The notes: generated from the letters alone by a model not told the origin. A DNA stretch of 64,000 nucleotides from DAOULT01 sp964646625 (GCA_964646625.1 CAZYHC010000021.1:1-64000); one strand, 5' to 3'. Positions 33,464-43,445 are shown, numbered from the stretch's first letter. Program-made: numbers and translations.

Positions 33464-34393
33464 CTAACACCTTTCCAGGGCGGCGCGCAGCTCGCCCCAG
33501 GCGACTACCGGGCGGCCGCGTCGTCCGCCGCTGGCCCAGCGTAGAAGTTCGTGCCAACACCTTTTGAGCAGAGTCAGGCCCATAATCATCCCTCTCAAGA
33601 CCTCTGCCGGGCGTGGGCCATAATGTTTACGGAAGAACATCACCCGGCTGCGGTAAAGCTGCGCTTCCGCGCTGGTACGCTTCTTCCGGCTGCTGGCTCC
33701 ACCGTGATGGACGATGCGGACCTGCGGGGCGTACCATACTTCCCACCCGGCCTGCCTCATGCGGTAGCACCAGTCAACCTCTTCGGCGTACATGAAGAAG
33801 TCCTCGTCGAAGCCTCCCATTTCTTGAAAGACCTGGCGGCGCACCAACAGGCAGGCTCCTTCTACGTAGTCAACCTGGCGGGGGCCTCGTCCTTCCTCCG
33901 GCCCATGGCTAGGGTAATGGGGGCTGTACAGGAGTCGGCCCAGCCCGCTCAGGATCAGGAATTCCCGCCAGAGGGTGGGAAAATCGGTGTAGGAAGCCTG
34001 GAAAGTCCCGTCAGGGTTGAGGAGTTGTGCCCCCACCAGGCCGGCCTGGGGGTGTGATTCGGCCAGGGCAAGCAACCCCTCGCTCGCTCCCGACAGGACC
34101 ACCGCATCGCTGTTCAGGAGCAAAATATAGCGCCCCCCACTCACGGCCATGGCCTGGTTGTTGGCTCTGGTGAAGCCCACGTTTTCGTCATTCTCGATCA
34201 ATCGTACCTGGGGGAAATCCCTCTTCACCATCGTCACACTATCGTCCTGGGAGGCATTGTCCACCACGATAACCTCGAAATCAGTACCGCTAACGTTCGC
34301 ATAAATAGAGGCCAGGCATTGAGCAAGGAGAGCACACGTATTCCAATTGACGATTACGATAGAGAGCGTTACCGCAACTTTGGGCGACTTCAT
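33464..34393 (-). CDS. Glycosyltransferase family 2
   Basis: A 309-residue GT-A enzyme resembling rhamnosyltransferases. Nucleotide-binding motif SIVIVNWNTCALLAQCLASIY at the N-terminus, VVDNASQDDS, the DxD-like LNSDAV, and FDEDFFMYAEEVDWCYRMRQAGW with the catalytic-base region. The ATGA overlap with the upstream gene suggests translational coupling. It has no membrane segment, so it acts as a cytoplasmic or peripheral enzyme. Donor sugar unknown; a paralogue lies at 41765-42685. Confidence 0.92.
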   Translation of the reverse strand: MKSPKVAVTLSIVIVNWNTCALLAQCLASIYANVSGTDFEVIVVDNASQDDSVTMVKRDFPQVRLIENDENVGFTRANNQAMAVSGGRYILLLNSDAVVLSGASEGLLALAESHPQAGLVGAQLLNPDGTFQASYTDFPTLWREFLILSGLGRLLYSPHYPSHGPEEGRGPRQVDYVEGACLLVRRQVFQEMGGFDEDFFMYAEEVDWCYRMRQAGWEVWYAPQVRIVHHGGASSRKKRTSAEAQLYRSRVMFFRKHYGPRPAEVLRGMIMGLTLLKRCWHELLRWASGGRRGRPVVAWGELRAALERC

Positions 34394-35856
34394 GGCCCCA
34401 CCTCAGAAGAAAGTGCAGGAGGGAATCGCCGATCGTAAAGGAAAACCCGCATCCGAAAATTACGCCCCCCCACCACGTTATCGAACGCAGCCATCTGTTG
34501 GGCGTGCTCATCCACCCAGAGCAAATCGCTTTTTTCTACGTAATTGACGTTCATGTCTTCCACGAACCAGATCCGCTGCTCAAAATCATCATGTACCAGA
34601 GACCTCAGTTGATCAAACCCCAGGACAGGCTGCCGAAGATAGAACTCCCCGATCTCCGGCTTGGTGGTGATGACCAGGTCACCTGGTTGCTGTCGCTCCT
34701 GGATAAATTGAAACGCACCTTTCCAGTCATCCCGATTGCCTTTTTGATAGCGATGGTAGAGCACATCTTCACTCAGCGAATCGGCCAATAACAACAAAGG
34801 TAAACCGAGAACCAATAGCCGCAGCGACGATCCTTTCGTCCGCGTACCCAGCTCTATAGTGCCAGAAGAGGCTAAAATGATCCAGGCCGGCAAGGTGATA
34901 AAAACGTACCGATTGGCCGTATAGGTAAAAAAGGTGAGAAGCAACAGGGCCAGCAGAGGTATGGCGATCCAAAGGCCAAAGAGAACCCCCTCTGGCCGAC
35001 GGTTCACGAGCAGGTACAATCCACCCACCATTCCCATACAGAGCACTGGCAACCGAACGTAAAAGGCCACGCCCATCAGCACCCACAAGGGATTGTTATT
35101 CGGCCTGCCAAACTGGTTGGCCTGTAGCTGAGTTGAGGTGGTCGGCAAAGTAAAGAGCGCCAACAGTATCGCCAGGAGGACAGATAGGCCCAGAAAAATG
35201 AGGATATTACGTACCCGCAAACCAGGCGGTTTTGGAGCACGCCGCGCAACGATGAGCACCACATAGCCGGCGACAATCACTCCAGCCAGGATAGCAGTGG
35301 CATGTTCCCACACAGCCCCTACCAGAAACAGCGCAGATAGACCAAGCAACCAGGGATTGTCCTTTTCCAGGCCCTCGTAAAAGAACATTACGCTCAGGGC
35401 GTAAAAGAGCATCAGCAGAATGTAAAAGCGAGCGTTCTGCGACCAGTAGATGTGCCAGGGAGCTACAGCCAGGAGAAGGGCCGCCAACGTAGCCAGGGTC
35501 GGGTTGAACATGCGCCGGATGAGCAGATACAAGATGGGAACAGTGACGATCCCGATAATACACGGGCCCAGACGGGCACTCCATTCACTCACCCCAAACA
35601 GAGCGAACGTCCACTTTATCAGGTAGTTTGTGAGCCGGGGCGGAACGTGCGCCGTTGGAGTGGTGGTGCTGTAGACGGTGTAGTATTCGTCAAGCCAAAA
35701 GCTCCACCTGCCCAGGCGGTAGAGGCGTAGCCCTGCGCCGAGCAAGGTGATCGCTCCCACCAGGACAAACGGATGAACCAACACCCGCCACAAACCAGAC
35801 CCCCAACCGTGAGCCTCGAACCGACGATACGTTGACAGCTCCTCCTTAGCAATCAT
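34390..35856 (-). CDS. Glycosyltransferase family 39 membrane protein
   Basis: A 488-residue polytopic protein that matches the dolichyl/polyprenyl-phosphate-mannose transferase plan best of the six GT-C-like proteins. The first extracytoplasmic loop has LGRWSFWLDEYYTVYS, with the acidic Asp-Glu pair expected for catalysis, and APWHIYWSQNARFYILLMLFYALS follows, typical of the family. About ten membrane segments; the C-terminal 130 residues are soluble. Gaps to neighbours are 3 bp upstream and a 4-bp overlap downstream. It likely adds a sugar from a lipid carrier outside the membrane. Confidence 0.85.
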   Translation of the reverse strand: MIAKEELSTYRRFEAHGWGSGLWRVLVHPFVLVGAITLLGAGLRLYRLGRWSFWLDEYYTVYSTTTPTAHVPPRLTNYLIKWTFALFGVSEWSARLGPCIIGIVTVPILYLLIRRMFNPTLATLAALLLAVAPWHIYWSQNARFYILLMLFYALSVMFFYEGLEKDNPWLLGLSALFLVGAVWEHATAILAGVIVAGYVVLIVARRAPKPPGLRVRNILIFLGLSVLLAILLALFTLPTTSTQLQANQFGRPNNNPLWVLMGVAFYVRLPVLCMGMVGGLYLLVNRRPEGVLFGLWIAIPLLALLLLTFFTYTANRYVFITLPAWIILASSGTIELGTRTKGSSLRLLVLGLPLLLLADSLSEDVLYHRYQKGNRDDWKGAFQFIQERQQPGDLVITTKPEIGEFYLRQPVLGFDQLRSLVHDDFEQRIWFVEDMNVNYVEKSDLLWVDEHAQQMAAFDNVVGGRNFRMRVFLYDRRFPPALSSEVGP

Positions 35857-35859
35857 GTC

Positions 35860-37266
35860 TCACTCCTGCTGGCATATGTTAGCCAGGGCCACCATTCCCC
35901 CGAGCAGGACCCAGCCATATACAGCGTAATCAAACCCGGCGATGGTCTGCGTGTAAACGAAGGGCAGCATCCAATCGCCAAGACCTGTGGCTACAATTGT
36001 GCCCACCGCCCCTCCCAAAGCCGCTCCAGCAAAGCCTGTGGTGAAATCAAAGTGATTCTTCACGTTCCAGCGCAACCTAAGCCCTGTTTTGAGCAGCGCG
36101 GCAAGAAACCAAAGCCAGCAGAACATTCCTACTATCCCCGTCTGGGAGAGCACATCAATGTAATTGCTGTGAGTCGCCATAGCTTCGCCGGGGAAATAAG
36201 ACATGTAGTAAGCAGCATAACCCGCCGGCCCCACGCCGAAGAGAAAGTGCTTGCCCGTCACCTGCCAATTGTGACCCCACGCCTCTAAGCGGGAATGTCC
36301 ACTCTCGCCGCTTTCCTGAAGGACGACCCCCGTGTAATAGTCCCAGTTCAGGCCGAGGTAAACCCCCATCACTATCAGAAAGAGCAAAAACAACCTCTTA
36401 GACCTTAACAGGCTTATAGTGGCCATGGCTATAAGCGGAGGCACCCAACCGGATAGCCAGGTCACCCTTACGATAAAATAGATGTAAAGCCAAATGGCGG
36501 TCAGACTCAGCAAGCCCAGACGCAGCCAGGGAGAAAGCCGTTTGTTGAAGAGCGCCTGGGCGTAAGTCAGCGAAACGAACCAGAGGGAAAAAAGCCCCCC
36601 TGTATTGAGAAAAGAAAAAGTTCCCCTGGCATTGACGTTGAGAAAATCGGAGAGATAGAGGTCGGTGAGGTTAGCTACAATGCCCATTATCCCGATAAAA
36701 ATCATCATCCCACAGAGTAATTTCAACTCTCGGATATCTGCGAGGCCATTGGCGGCCAGGAGGAAGGCGCCAGGCAATAACACCATCACCGCTAAGGCCC
36801 CCAATTGAACGAAAGGCCAGGTGCTCCATACCGTTACCAGCGGGTCGCGGAAGGCGTTGCCCCATACGTAGGAGATAAGGCAAACGATGACGAACCCTAA
36901 CAGAGGCTTGTTGGTAGAAGCTGGCTTGAGCTCTATCTTTTTCTCCACCACCAGCATCTTGAATATCCGGATGGCGATGAGCATGGCCGTCACTACCAGG
37001 CTGGCTACAATGTAGCTCTCAGTGCCGGTGGATACGGAGAAACGCACGAACGCGGCGGTCAGCACAAGAGCCAATACCCCGTATTCAGGCCGCCAGGCGG
37101 CCAGCGGGAGCAGGGCAAGGGCTGCTAAGGCTATCAGCAACAGACCCGGCTGCTGGAGGCGCGGGCTCAGGAAGCCAACACTCACCAGCGCCACCGTCAA
37201 CCCCACGAGCACGCCAGCACGGATCAGAACTGGATTTGGTCTTAGCCCTTCTCGCATAATGACCAT
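35860..37266 (-). CDS. O-antigen polymerase/ligase-type membrane protein (Wzy_C)
   Basis: A 468-residue polytopic protein. Around residues 315-360 is the conserved large loop of the Wzy/WaaL family (GHSRLEAWGHNWQVTGKHFLFGVGPAGY ... ATHSNYIDVLSQTGIVG), with the Arg and His residues important in polymerases and ligases. About twelve hydrophobic segments. Since no lipid A genes are near and a flippase and Wzz/BY-kinase are present, the polymerase role is favoured: joining of repeat units on the outer face of the membrane. Confidence 0.87.
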   Translation of the reverse strand: MVIMREGLRPNPVLIRAGVLVGLTVALVSVGFLSPRLQQPGLLLIALAALALLPLAAWRPEYGVLALVLTAAFVRFSVSTGTESYIVASLVVTAMLIAIRIFKMLVVEKKIELKPASTNKPLLGFVIVCLISYVWGNAFRDPLVTVWSTWPFVQLGALAVMVLLPGAFLLAANGLADIRELKLLCGMMIFIGIMGIVANLTDLYLSDFLNVNARGTFSFLNTGGLFSLWFVSLTYAQALFNKRLSPWLRLGLLSLTAIWLYIYFIVRVTWLSGWVPPLIAMATISLLRSKRLFLLFLIVMGVYLGLNWDYYTGVVLQESGESGHSRLEAWGHNWQVTGKHFLFGVGPAGYAAYYMSYFPGEAMATHSNYIDVLSQTGIVGMFCWLWFLAALLKTGLRLRWNVKNHFDFTTGFAGAALGGAVGTIVATGLGDWMLPFVYTQTIAGFDYAVYGWVLLGGMVALANICQQE

Positions 37267-37268
37267 CT

Positions 37269-38471
37269 TCAGACACCCTTTCTACGCTCGTCCACCCTCT
37301 CCTGCAACAACTGCTCCAGTTTCCGCCCGCTGTGTTTCCAATCGTATTTTTCGCTCACCAACTGCCGCCCGTTCTCGGCCAGTTTCGCCCGCAAAGCTCC
37401 ATCGCCCAACAGGCGTAAGATGGCCTCGGCGAACCCGGTCGGGGTATCAGCGATCAAGATATTCTCGCCGGGCGTCACCTGCAACCCCTCGGCCCCTTTG
37501 CTGGTGGACACCACTGGCGTACCCAGGGCCATCGCTTCCAGTATCTTCAGCCGTGTTCCCCCTCCAATGCGCAGCGGCGCCACGCACGCCCAACTGCGAG
37601 CCACGCAAGGGCGTATTTCATCCAGATAGCCCGTGAAGACCACGCCTTCGCCGAGAGGCAACCGCTCCACGGCCACTCCATCCGTCCGCCCGGTGATGCG
37701 CAGGGTAACTCCAGGCCGTTGGGCCCTCACCAGAGGGAAAATCTCGCCCAGAAAGAAATCCATAGCATCGAAGTTAGCGTCGTAAGTGAGCACCCCGGTG
37801 AACACCAGGGTGTCCGGTTCCGGGGGGCCGAGATCGCCGCGGCAGAAATCCAGATCGACGCCGTTAGGTACTATCGCGATAGGGCGGTAGCCAGGAGCCA
37901 CTTTCAGGACGTTGTCCCGCTCCGGCCTCGATACCACCGTGCAGCCGTCAAATTCATGCAGAAGCCCGCCCATAAACCGGGATAACTTCCACCAGGTCAA
38001 TCCAAAGCGAGCCCTGGATAGAACGTTGCGCTGGGTGGTAAACTGTTCCCGAATAACGGTCAGTTCAACTTCCTCGAATATGCGAGGTCTCTGCCTCAAT
38101 AAAAGCGCATATGGCGCAGAGCGCAACTGGGAGGCGACAACTACGTCAAAGGAGTTCCTCCCCCCCACCTCTTTGACCAGCGCCTCCATGTCCGAATTGT
38201 AGGTGTCAACCACAGACCGTGGGCGGCTGGACAAGAAACCAAAGACAGCCCGCAGCCGCTCAGGTTCAAATTCCAGGTACGGAACCGCCTGGACAGACTG
38301 ACAGTAGGATTCCATCTTCGTCAGGTGCTCCCTTGTTACCGGCTCCTGGGCGAAAGAGAGCAAGGTGATCTCATGTCGCCTGGATAGCTCCTTAATCAGG
38401 TTGAACACCCTGATCTTGGAGCCGTTATCTGGGGGGTAAGGAAACCATCCCGAAAGAAAGAGCACTCGCAT
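37269..38471 (-). CDS. Glycosyltransferase family 4
   Basis: A 400-residue GT-B enzyme, paralogue of the one at 32260-33459. It begins MRVLFLSGWFPYPPDNGSKIRVFN; the donor domain has IVPNGVDLDF, LVFTGVLTYDANFDAMDFF, and LEAMALGTPVVSTSKGAEGL with the donor-binding Glu. It lies 2 bp before the Wzy-type gene. Probable cytoplasmic sugar transfer to the lipid-linked intermediate; donor and linkage unknown. Confidence 0.9.
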   Translation of the reverse strand: MRVLFLSGWFPYPPDNGSKIRVFNLIKELSRRHEITLLSFAQEPVTREHLTKMESYCQSVQAVPYLEFEPERLRAVFGFLSSRPRSVVDTYNSDMEALVKEVGGRNSFDVVVASQLRSAPYALLLRQRPRIFEEVELTVIREQFTTQRNVLSRARFGLTWWKLSRFMGGLLHEFDGCTVVSRPERDNVLKVAPGYRPIAIVPNGVDLDFCRGDLGPPEPDTLVFTGVLTYDANFDAMDFFLGEIFPLVRAQRPGVTLRITGRTDGVAVERLPLGEGVVFTGYLDEIRPCVARSWACVAPLRIGGGTRLKILEAMALGTPVVSTSKGAEGLQVTPGENILIADTPTGFAEAILRLLGDGALRAKLAENGRQLVSEKYDWKHSGRKLEQLLQERVDERRKGV

Positions 38472-38492
38472 CCTCGTTTAACTCCACGCTCC

Positions 38493-40106
38493 TTAGCGTC
38501 CTTCCAACTGGTACAGGTTGACCACCGCATCTTCCAAAGTCAGATCGGCCACAGGGCTCATCCGATAATGGCTATGAAAGAATGTTTCCACACTCTGGCT
38601 ATCGGTCCCCATCAAGCTGGCAAGGCGAGGGCTCAGGGTCATAGCTTGAGACACAAGAAAGACTCGACGGCCTTCGAGCAATAGCCCCTCAATCCGTTGG
38701 TTCAGTCGCCGATAACCGTTCTCCTGACCACCTTTCGCCTTGCGGAAAGAGTCAAACATATCGAGCACGTTGGGGCGTTCCCCGTAGTAGGGCAGGTAGC
38801 TAATCAAAGCAGAATGGGGCACGATAACCGCGTCGTCAGCCAGCGTGTTCTCGCCTACCCAATAAGAAATGCGCAAATTCGTATTGCTGCGGACATCATG
38901 CGCAGGCAGGATAGTCCCAAACAGGTTGAGCAAAAACAGCGAAGCAAGCATCGCGCTGCCCACAGCCCAGGCTGCCCGGCGCTCAGCCCGTTGAACGCTG
39001 CTGTCCAGCAACAACGATACCAACGTCCAAAACGGAGACAGGATCAACATCCAAAACGTAGCAGCAGCGTCCCACCAGATAGCCACCAGGCTTAAGGAAA
39101 CAAACCATGCCAGGCAAAACGGCACAATCAGGGGGTACTGCTTCCAGGTTTGCCTCATGTGGCGGGCAAGGCACAGCCCTCCCGCCAGGAAAGAGAGGCC
39201 GACGATGCCGAACAGGACGAGCACCAGAACGTCCGACGCTCCTGGCAGTTCGCCACGAGCCAACTGCTGGAATAGCACCTTGCGAGGGACGTAGGCAACG
39301 GCACGAATGGCTCCCAGAACCGCTCCCCTCAAGGCATATTTGCTGGAGCCCTGCCATCCACTTAAACTTGCACGGGCCAGATAGCCAGTCCACCACCGAA
39401 TAAACTCTCTCGGCTGCCAAAGGCCCAGCGCGCCGCAGCCTATCGCCAGGTAGCCCGCCATAGACACCAGTGTTCCGGAGAGGAAATATGAAACCACATC
39501 CGCGACGCGTTGCCGGGTGCGCCATACGAGCAGGAGCATCGCCAGGCCCGCGAAGGCAACGTTTACCTGGTGCGCCAGGATAGCCAGCCCCCCGGCCGCT
39601 CCCGCCCACATCGCACGCTTTGCCGTCGGCCTGTGCCTGAAACTGATAGCCGCCCCAAAGGCCAGGCCCAGGACAGTGGCCCCAAAAGAGTGGACGTCCG
39701 CCTCTACGCTAAACTGCCAGGTAGCGAGCGATACGGCAAAAAGTAATGCTCCTTCCAGGGCCACCAGGCTTTGAACGCCCAGGCTTCGCAGGTTGATAAA
39801 GAAAATGGCCACCGCCAGCGAGCTAAACATAGCACTGGTTACCTGGAGCACTTCCATACTGCGAATTTGCAGCCCCAGGGCCTTTAAGGTTTGATAAGCC
39901 AGGCCCCCAGGTAGCAAGGCCAGCGGGTGGTGCGGATTTAAGATGGACCTCCAGGCCCCCTTCTCCACGATGTGGGCATATATGACCGGGTCCCAAAGCA
40001 TGTTCTCTGACAGAGTGAGTAAGTAGACCGCGCCCACCCCCACCCACAACAGCAGGGGCCTCCACTGAAGTATTAACCGCGCTCGATCCTGTAAGATAGT
40101 TTTCAT
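38493..40106 (-). CDS. Polytopic membrane protein, GT-C-like
   Basis: A 537-residue protein with about eleven hydrophobic segments. The early loop ENMLWDPVIYAHIVEKGAWRSILNPHHPLALLPGGL has an Asp and the NPHHPL motif typical of bacterial GT-C-like or DUF2723-like proteins. Its C-terminal part is soluble (LADDAVIVPHSALISYLPYYGERPNVLDMF). GAGGTGAGGAG lies directly upstream of ATG. It has the same overall plan as the next upstream gene, 40155-41768, suggesting duplication within the cluster. Function is inferred from topology only. Confidence 0.75.
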   Translation of the reverse strand: MKTILQDRARLILQWRPLLLWVGVGAVYLLTLSENMLWDPVIYAHIVEKGAWRSILNPHHPLALLPGGLAYQTLKALGLQIRSMEVLQVTSAMFSSLAVAIFFINLRSLGVQSLVALEGALLFAVSLATWQFSVEADVHSFGATVLGLAFGAAISFRHRPTAKRAMWAGAAGGLAILAHQVNVAFAGLAMLLLVWRTRQRVADVVSYFLSGTLVSMAGYLAIGCGALGLWQPREFIRWWTGYLARASLSGWQGSSKYALRGAVLGAIRAVAYVPRKVLFQQLARGELPGASDVLVLVLFGIVGLSFLAGGLCLARHMRQTWKQYPLIVPFCLAWFVSLSLVAIWWDAAATFWMLILSPFWTLVSLLLDSSVQRAERRAAWAVGSAMLASLFLLNLFGTILPAHDVRSNTNLRISYWVGENTLADDAVIVPHSALISYLPYYGERPNVLDMFDSFRKAKGGQENGYRRLNQRIEGLLLEGRRVFLVSQAMTLSPRLASLMGTDSQSVETFFHSHYRMSPVADLTLEDAVVNLYQLEGR

Positions 40107-40154
40107 CTCCTCACCTCAACCTGACCCTTAACCTGGCACTGTGCGGCATAAATC

Positions 40155-41768
40155 TTATTCCAATATTTCCCATACGATCTCGCTTTGATATTCCCAGGCA
40201 ACCCGCCGTTTATATCTGTCGAAATCCTCTAACTTCAGGCCCGTATTGTAGGCCAGCCAGGACCATCTTCCCTCGGAGTAACTGTATACATCGACGAGAA
40301 AAACTCTCCCACCCTGTTGGCGTCGTTCAACGATCGCTACGTCCAGTGCACGTAAAGGCTCCCGCCCCGTCGCCGAAACATCTATGAGGTCTAAAATGCT
40401 TCGACCAGCCAAATAGGGCACGTAGCCTGCCCATCCCCAATCGGCGCTGACCAGCAAGTCCTCTGGCTGCATGTATGCTCCGAACAGGCCAGCTTTCTCC
40501 AATCCCTCGTTAGGCACGGAATGATAAGGAAGCACATTCGCGGTAAAGTTAGATAGCGCCATTAAAACGATCGTCATTAGGGCAAAGATGATCGCTATCC
40601 GCCCCATCCACTTATTAGAATGGGCTGTAAATTCGGTCAAAATCAAGGCCAATACTATCCAAACTGGAACAGTAGGGATAATCCACCACTTCACTTCATA
40701 CGGATCCCACCAGGTATTGAATAATGCATATAACGTGAACCAAATGATGCAGAGAGATAACAGATCAGAATAGAGGGCCCACAGCTTCCGTCTATTGTTT
40801 ATGGCCCAAATGCCCCAGAGCAGAAAAGATAGGAGCAGTACCCCCAATGACATTTGAGGGATAAGTTTTTCAAAAGAAGGTTCACCCTGTAAGAGCCGAC
40901 GCAACCCCAATCCCTTGTTAAGCGGGATGAAGGTCGCCACAAAACTAACCACCATGCTCCTCATGCGACTCAGATCGAAGGCCCCCCATATAGGTAAGGC
41001 CCTCGGATAGGTGGTCAGCCAGGCAATGAAGTCCCGCCACGAACGGCACCCCCCCACCAGATAACCAACCCCAAGATACACTCCTCCTAAAATCACGCTC
41101 AGAAACAGGAGATAACGAAACGCATCACTCCATCTGCTGCGCTCCACGCTCCTACCTTGCAGCAAACCCAAAGTGACCACGGGGACAAAGAAGATGTTAG
41201 TTTGCCAGAAAAAAATAGCCAAAGCACTACTCAGCGCCAGCAGGAGGAGGTATCCGCTGGTGCGCTTTCCGCCCAAAGAGGAGACGGAGATAAGCAATAA
41301 GAAAGATAGCAGAATGAAGAAAGCAGCGAGGGTGATGTATTGGACATCTTCGCTGTGCACCCAATGTCCGTAAGAGAAAGCATAACCGCCAGAGAGCAGC
41401 AAGCCGATGCCCTCGCGGCCAGTCAACCGCCTCAATATCAGGAAAAGAACGCTGACGTTCAACGCTCCAAAGGTAGCACTCAATATTTGCAGGGGCACGA
41501 TGACAGAGCCGCTGTATCCGCCCAGACGCAATAGCTCGCAGAGCAGGTAGCCCAGTGGCCGATAGAGCAGACGGCGGGGCAAGAAGAGGTCTATTGCATG
41601 ACCACGTTCTATAGCCATCACCTCGGTGACCCCGTTCAAATCACATTGGATGGACAAAAAGGCAACGTAAACCGCCAAAGTGGCTATAGCCAGGATCGCG
41701 GGCAGCACCACCAGTTTCAGGGGAGAACCCCTTTTCAGGCCCTCGATATTTGTTACGGTTGTTATCAT
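40155..41768 (-). CDS. Polytopic membrane protein, GT-C-like
   Basis: A 537-residue protein with about eleven membrane segments, equal in length and plan to its neighbour at 38493-40106. The first loop is short on obvious acidic catalytic pairs (CDLNGVTEVMAIERGHAIDLFLPRRLLYRPLGY). The C-terminal soluble segment has LFGAYMQPEDLLVSADWGWAGYVPYLAG, matching the LSYLPYYGERPN region of the neighbour. The first bases overlap the stop of the upstream GT2 gene by 4 bp (ATGA). Enzymatic role uncertain. Confidence 0.73.
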   Translation of the reverse strand: MITTVTNIEGLKRGSPLKLVVLPAILAIATLAVYVAFLSIQCDLNGVTEVMAIERGHAIDLFLPRRLLYRPLGYLLCELLRLGGYSGSVIVPLQILSATFGALNVSVLFLILRRLTGREGIGLLLSGGYAFSYGHWVHSEDVQYITLAAFFILLSFLLLISVSSLGGKRTSGYLLLLALSSALAIFFWQTNIFFVPVVTLGLLQGRSVERSRWSDAFRYLLFLSVILGGVYLGVGYLVGGCRSWRDFIAWLTTYPRALPIWGAFDLSRMRSMVVSFVATFIPLNKGLGLRRLLQGEPSFEKLIPQMSLGVLLLSFLLWGIWAINNRRKLWALYSDLLSLCIIWFTLYALFNTWWDPYEVKWWIIPTVPVWIVLALILTEFTAHSNKWMGRIAIIFALMTIVLMALSNFTANVLPYHSVPNEGLEKAGLFGAYMQPEDLLVSADWGWAGYVPYLAGRSILDLIDVSATGREPLRALDVAIVERRQQGGRVFLVDVYSYSEGRWSWLAYNTGLKLEDFDRYKRRVAWEYQSEIVWEILE

Positions 41769-42685
41769 GATAGCTCAACCCTCCCCCACCGTCTCCGCTG
41801 GAAATCCACTATAGCTTTCCACATAGCCCTCCGTTGAGCCGACTTATGCCGCCACCTGGGCCGCAGGCTCCAGCTTACCAGAGTGCGCAGGTATTCGACG
41901 AACAAGGTATGCAGCCAGGCGCGCATTCCTGCTCCGCTCGCTTTCAGAAAGAGCAGGCGGTTGCGAGTCATGTAGTAGTGGACCTGCGGGGAGGCGGCCC
42001 GACAGGCCGGTGAGATCTTGTGCCAGATTTTGGCCTGGGGGACGTGTACGATCTTGAACCCGGCCCTGGCAGCCCGCACACACCATTCCACCTCCTCGTA
42101 GTAGGCGAAGAAGCGTTCGTCAGGCAGCCCCACCTGTTCCATCACCGCCCGCCGCACCAGCATGGCGCAGCCCGTAATAAAGTCCACCGCACGGGAGGCT
42201 GTTCCAAACTGCCCTTTGTCCTCTTCGTCAAGCCCTATCATCTGCGTGCTCCCCCGCGGCCAGTCAATTGCCCCCCCAGCCGACCAGATAATCCCCGGCT
42301 GGTCATAGTAGTAGATGGTCGGCCCGGCGAAACCAATGGCCGGGTCGGCTTCCAGAGCTTCCACCAGGCGGCGCAGAAAAGCGGGCTCCATCTCCGTATC
42401 ATTGTTCAGCAGCAACACGTGGTCCGCGCCCTGGGCCATGGCCTGTCGCAAGCCCACGTTGTTGCCTTCCACGTAGCCCAGATTCTGACCATTCTCGACC
42501 ACAGGTATGCCTGGGAAATGCGCTCGAATGGCCTGCACAGAGCCATCGGTGGAGCCATTATCCACAACCATGACCTCATAATGCGGGTAGTCGAGCTTTT
42601 GCAACGATTCCAGGCAGGCCAGAGTGTCCTCCAGGCCGTTCCAGTTGAGAACGATTATCATTACTTGAGACGAAGCGCCTGACAT
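41765..42685 (-). CDS. Glycosyltransferase family 2
   Basis: A 306-residue GT-A enzyme of the rhamnosyltransferase-like group. It shows MIIVLNWNGLEDTLACLESL, VVDNGSTDGS, LLNNDTEMEP (DxD region) and DERFFAYYEEVEWCVRAARAGF. It is related to the GT2 at 33464-34393 but the two are clearly diverged. Followed with a 4-bp overlap by a polytopic GT-C-like gene. Cytoplasmic glycosyl transfer to the lipid-linked saccharide is expected. Confidence 0.92.
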   Translation of the reverse strand: MSGASSQVMIIVLNWNGLEDTLACLESLQKLDYPHYEVMVVDNGSTDGSVQAIRAHFPGIPVVENGQNLGYVEGNNVGLRQAMAQGADHVLLLNNDTEMEPAFLRRLVEALEADPAIGFAGPTIYYYDQPGIIWSAGGAIDWPRGSTQMIGLDEEDKGQFGTASRAVDFITGCAMLVRRAVMEQVGLPDERFFAYYEEVEWCVRAARAGFKIVHVPQAKIWHKISPACRAASPQVHYYMTRNRLLFLKASGAGMRAWLHTLFVEYLRTLVSWSLRPRWRHKSAQRRAMWKAIVDFQRRRWGRVELS

Positions 42686-42740
42686 AAGTCCTTCCTGGTC
42701 CTTTCTTCCTCACCTTCGCTCCCGGCCTCACTCCGCTCCC

Positions 42741-43409
42741 TCACCGCGTCCACCGTTCCACTGTGCCAGCCCGCCGGGCCGGGTTGCCATAGACCAGCGA
42801 TTTGGGCGCTACGTCTCGGCGCACCACCGACCCCGCCCCGATGACCGAACCAGAACCGATGGTTACGCCTTTCATCACAATGGAGTACGGGCCAAGCCAG
42901 ACATCATCCCCGATGGTGATAGGAGCTTCGACTTCCGCCTGGCCGCTATCTTCCAACCAGAGCCGATGGCCGATGGAGTCGAAGATGCTGCAATTCCAAC
43001 TGATCAGGCACCGGGCTCCAATGCGCACCTCGGTGGCGGCCATTATGCGGGTGTGCCGCCCAATGACCACTCTATCGCCTACCGAGATCAGGCCCGTCGG
43101 CCCCACATCGAGGAAACAATTATCATCCACCCGCACCCCACGCCCCATAACGATCCGCCCCCCTCTGCGCCTGATGATGACCCCCCTGCCCAGCCTGACG
43201 ATCTCCCTGGAATCAAAGGCCCGCCACCTGAACAACCCGCGGATGAGGCCAGAGACAAGCCATAATTTATAATCCAGCGGGAATTCCCAGAATTTCCGCC
43301 AAAAGTGGTCGTAGCTCAAAGGCGGCTCTTCACCCTGACGTTCGTGGGTTTGGAACTCGATTATCCCCCTGTCCCCTATATACTCTAATTTCCACTCATT
43401 CTGTTCCAT
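42741..43409 (-). CDS. Left-handed beta-helix acyltransferase (hexapeptide repeat)
   Basis: A 222-residue protein. The C-terminal two thirds consist of hexapeptide repeats (IGDDVWLGPYSIVMKGVTIGSGSVIGAGSVVRRDV), the left-handed parallel beta-helix of O-acetyltransferases, ending with YGNPARRAG. The likely catalytic His lies in SIGHRL. The N-terminal 80 residues are less typical. It probably O-acetylates (or acylates) a sugar of the repeat unit, using acetyl-CoA or perhaps the locus ACP. A second enzyme of this fold lies at 52494-53297. Confidence 0.88.
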   Translation of the reverse strand: MEQNEWKLEYIGDRGIIEFQTHERQGEEPPLSYDHFWRKFWEFPLDYKLWLVSGLIRGLFRWRAFDSREIVRLGRGVIIRRRGGRIVMGRGVRVDDNCFLDVGPTGLISVGDRVVIGRHTRIMAATEVRIGARCLISWNCSIFDSIGHRLWLEDSGQAEVEAPITIGDDVWLGPYSIVMKGVTIGSGSVIGAGSVVRRDVAPKSLVYGNPARRAGTVERWTR

Positions 43410-43445
43410 GCCCGGTTCTCCTTACCCGTCTTTGTACCTCCTCAA

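Noticed and set aside
40115..40140. CCTGGCACTGTGCGGC as a third copy of the REP-like palindrome
   Set aside because: Only about nine bases match one arm and there is no second arm; expected by chance at this length.
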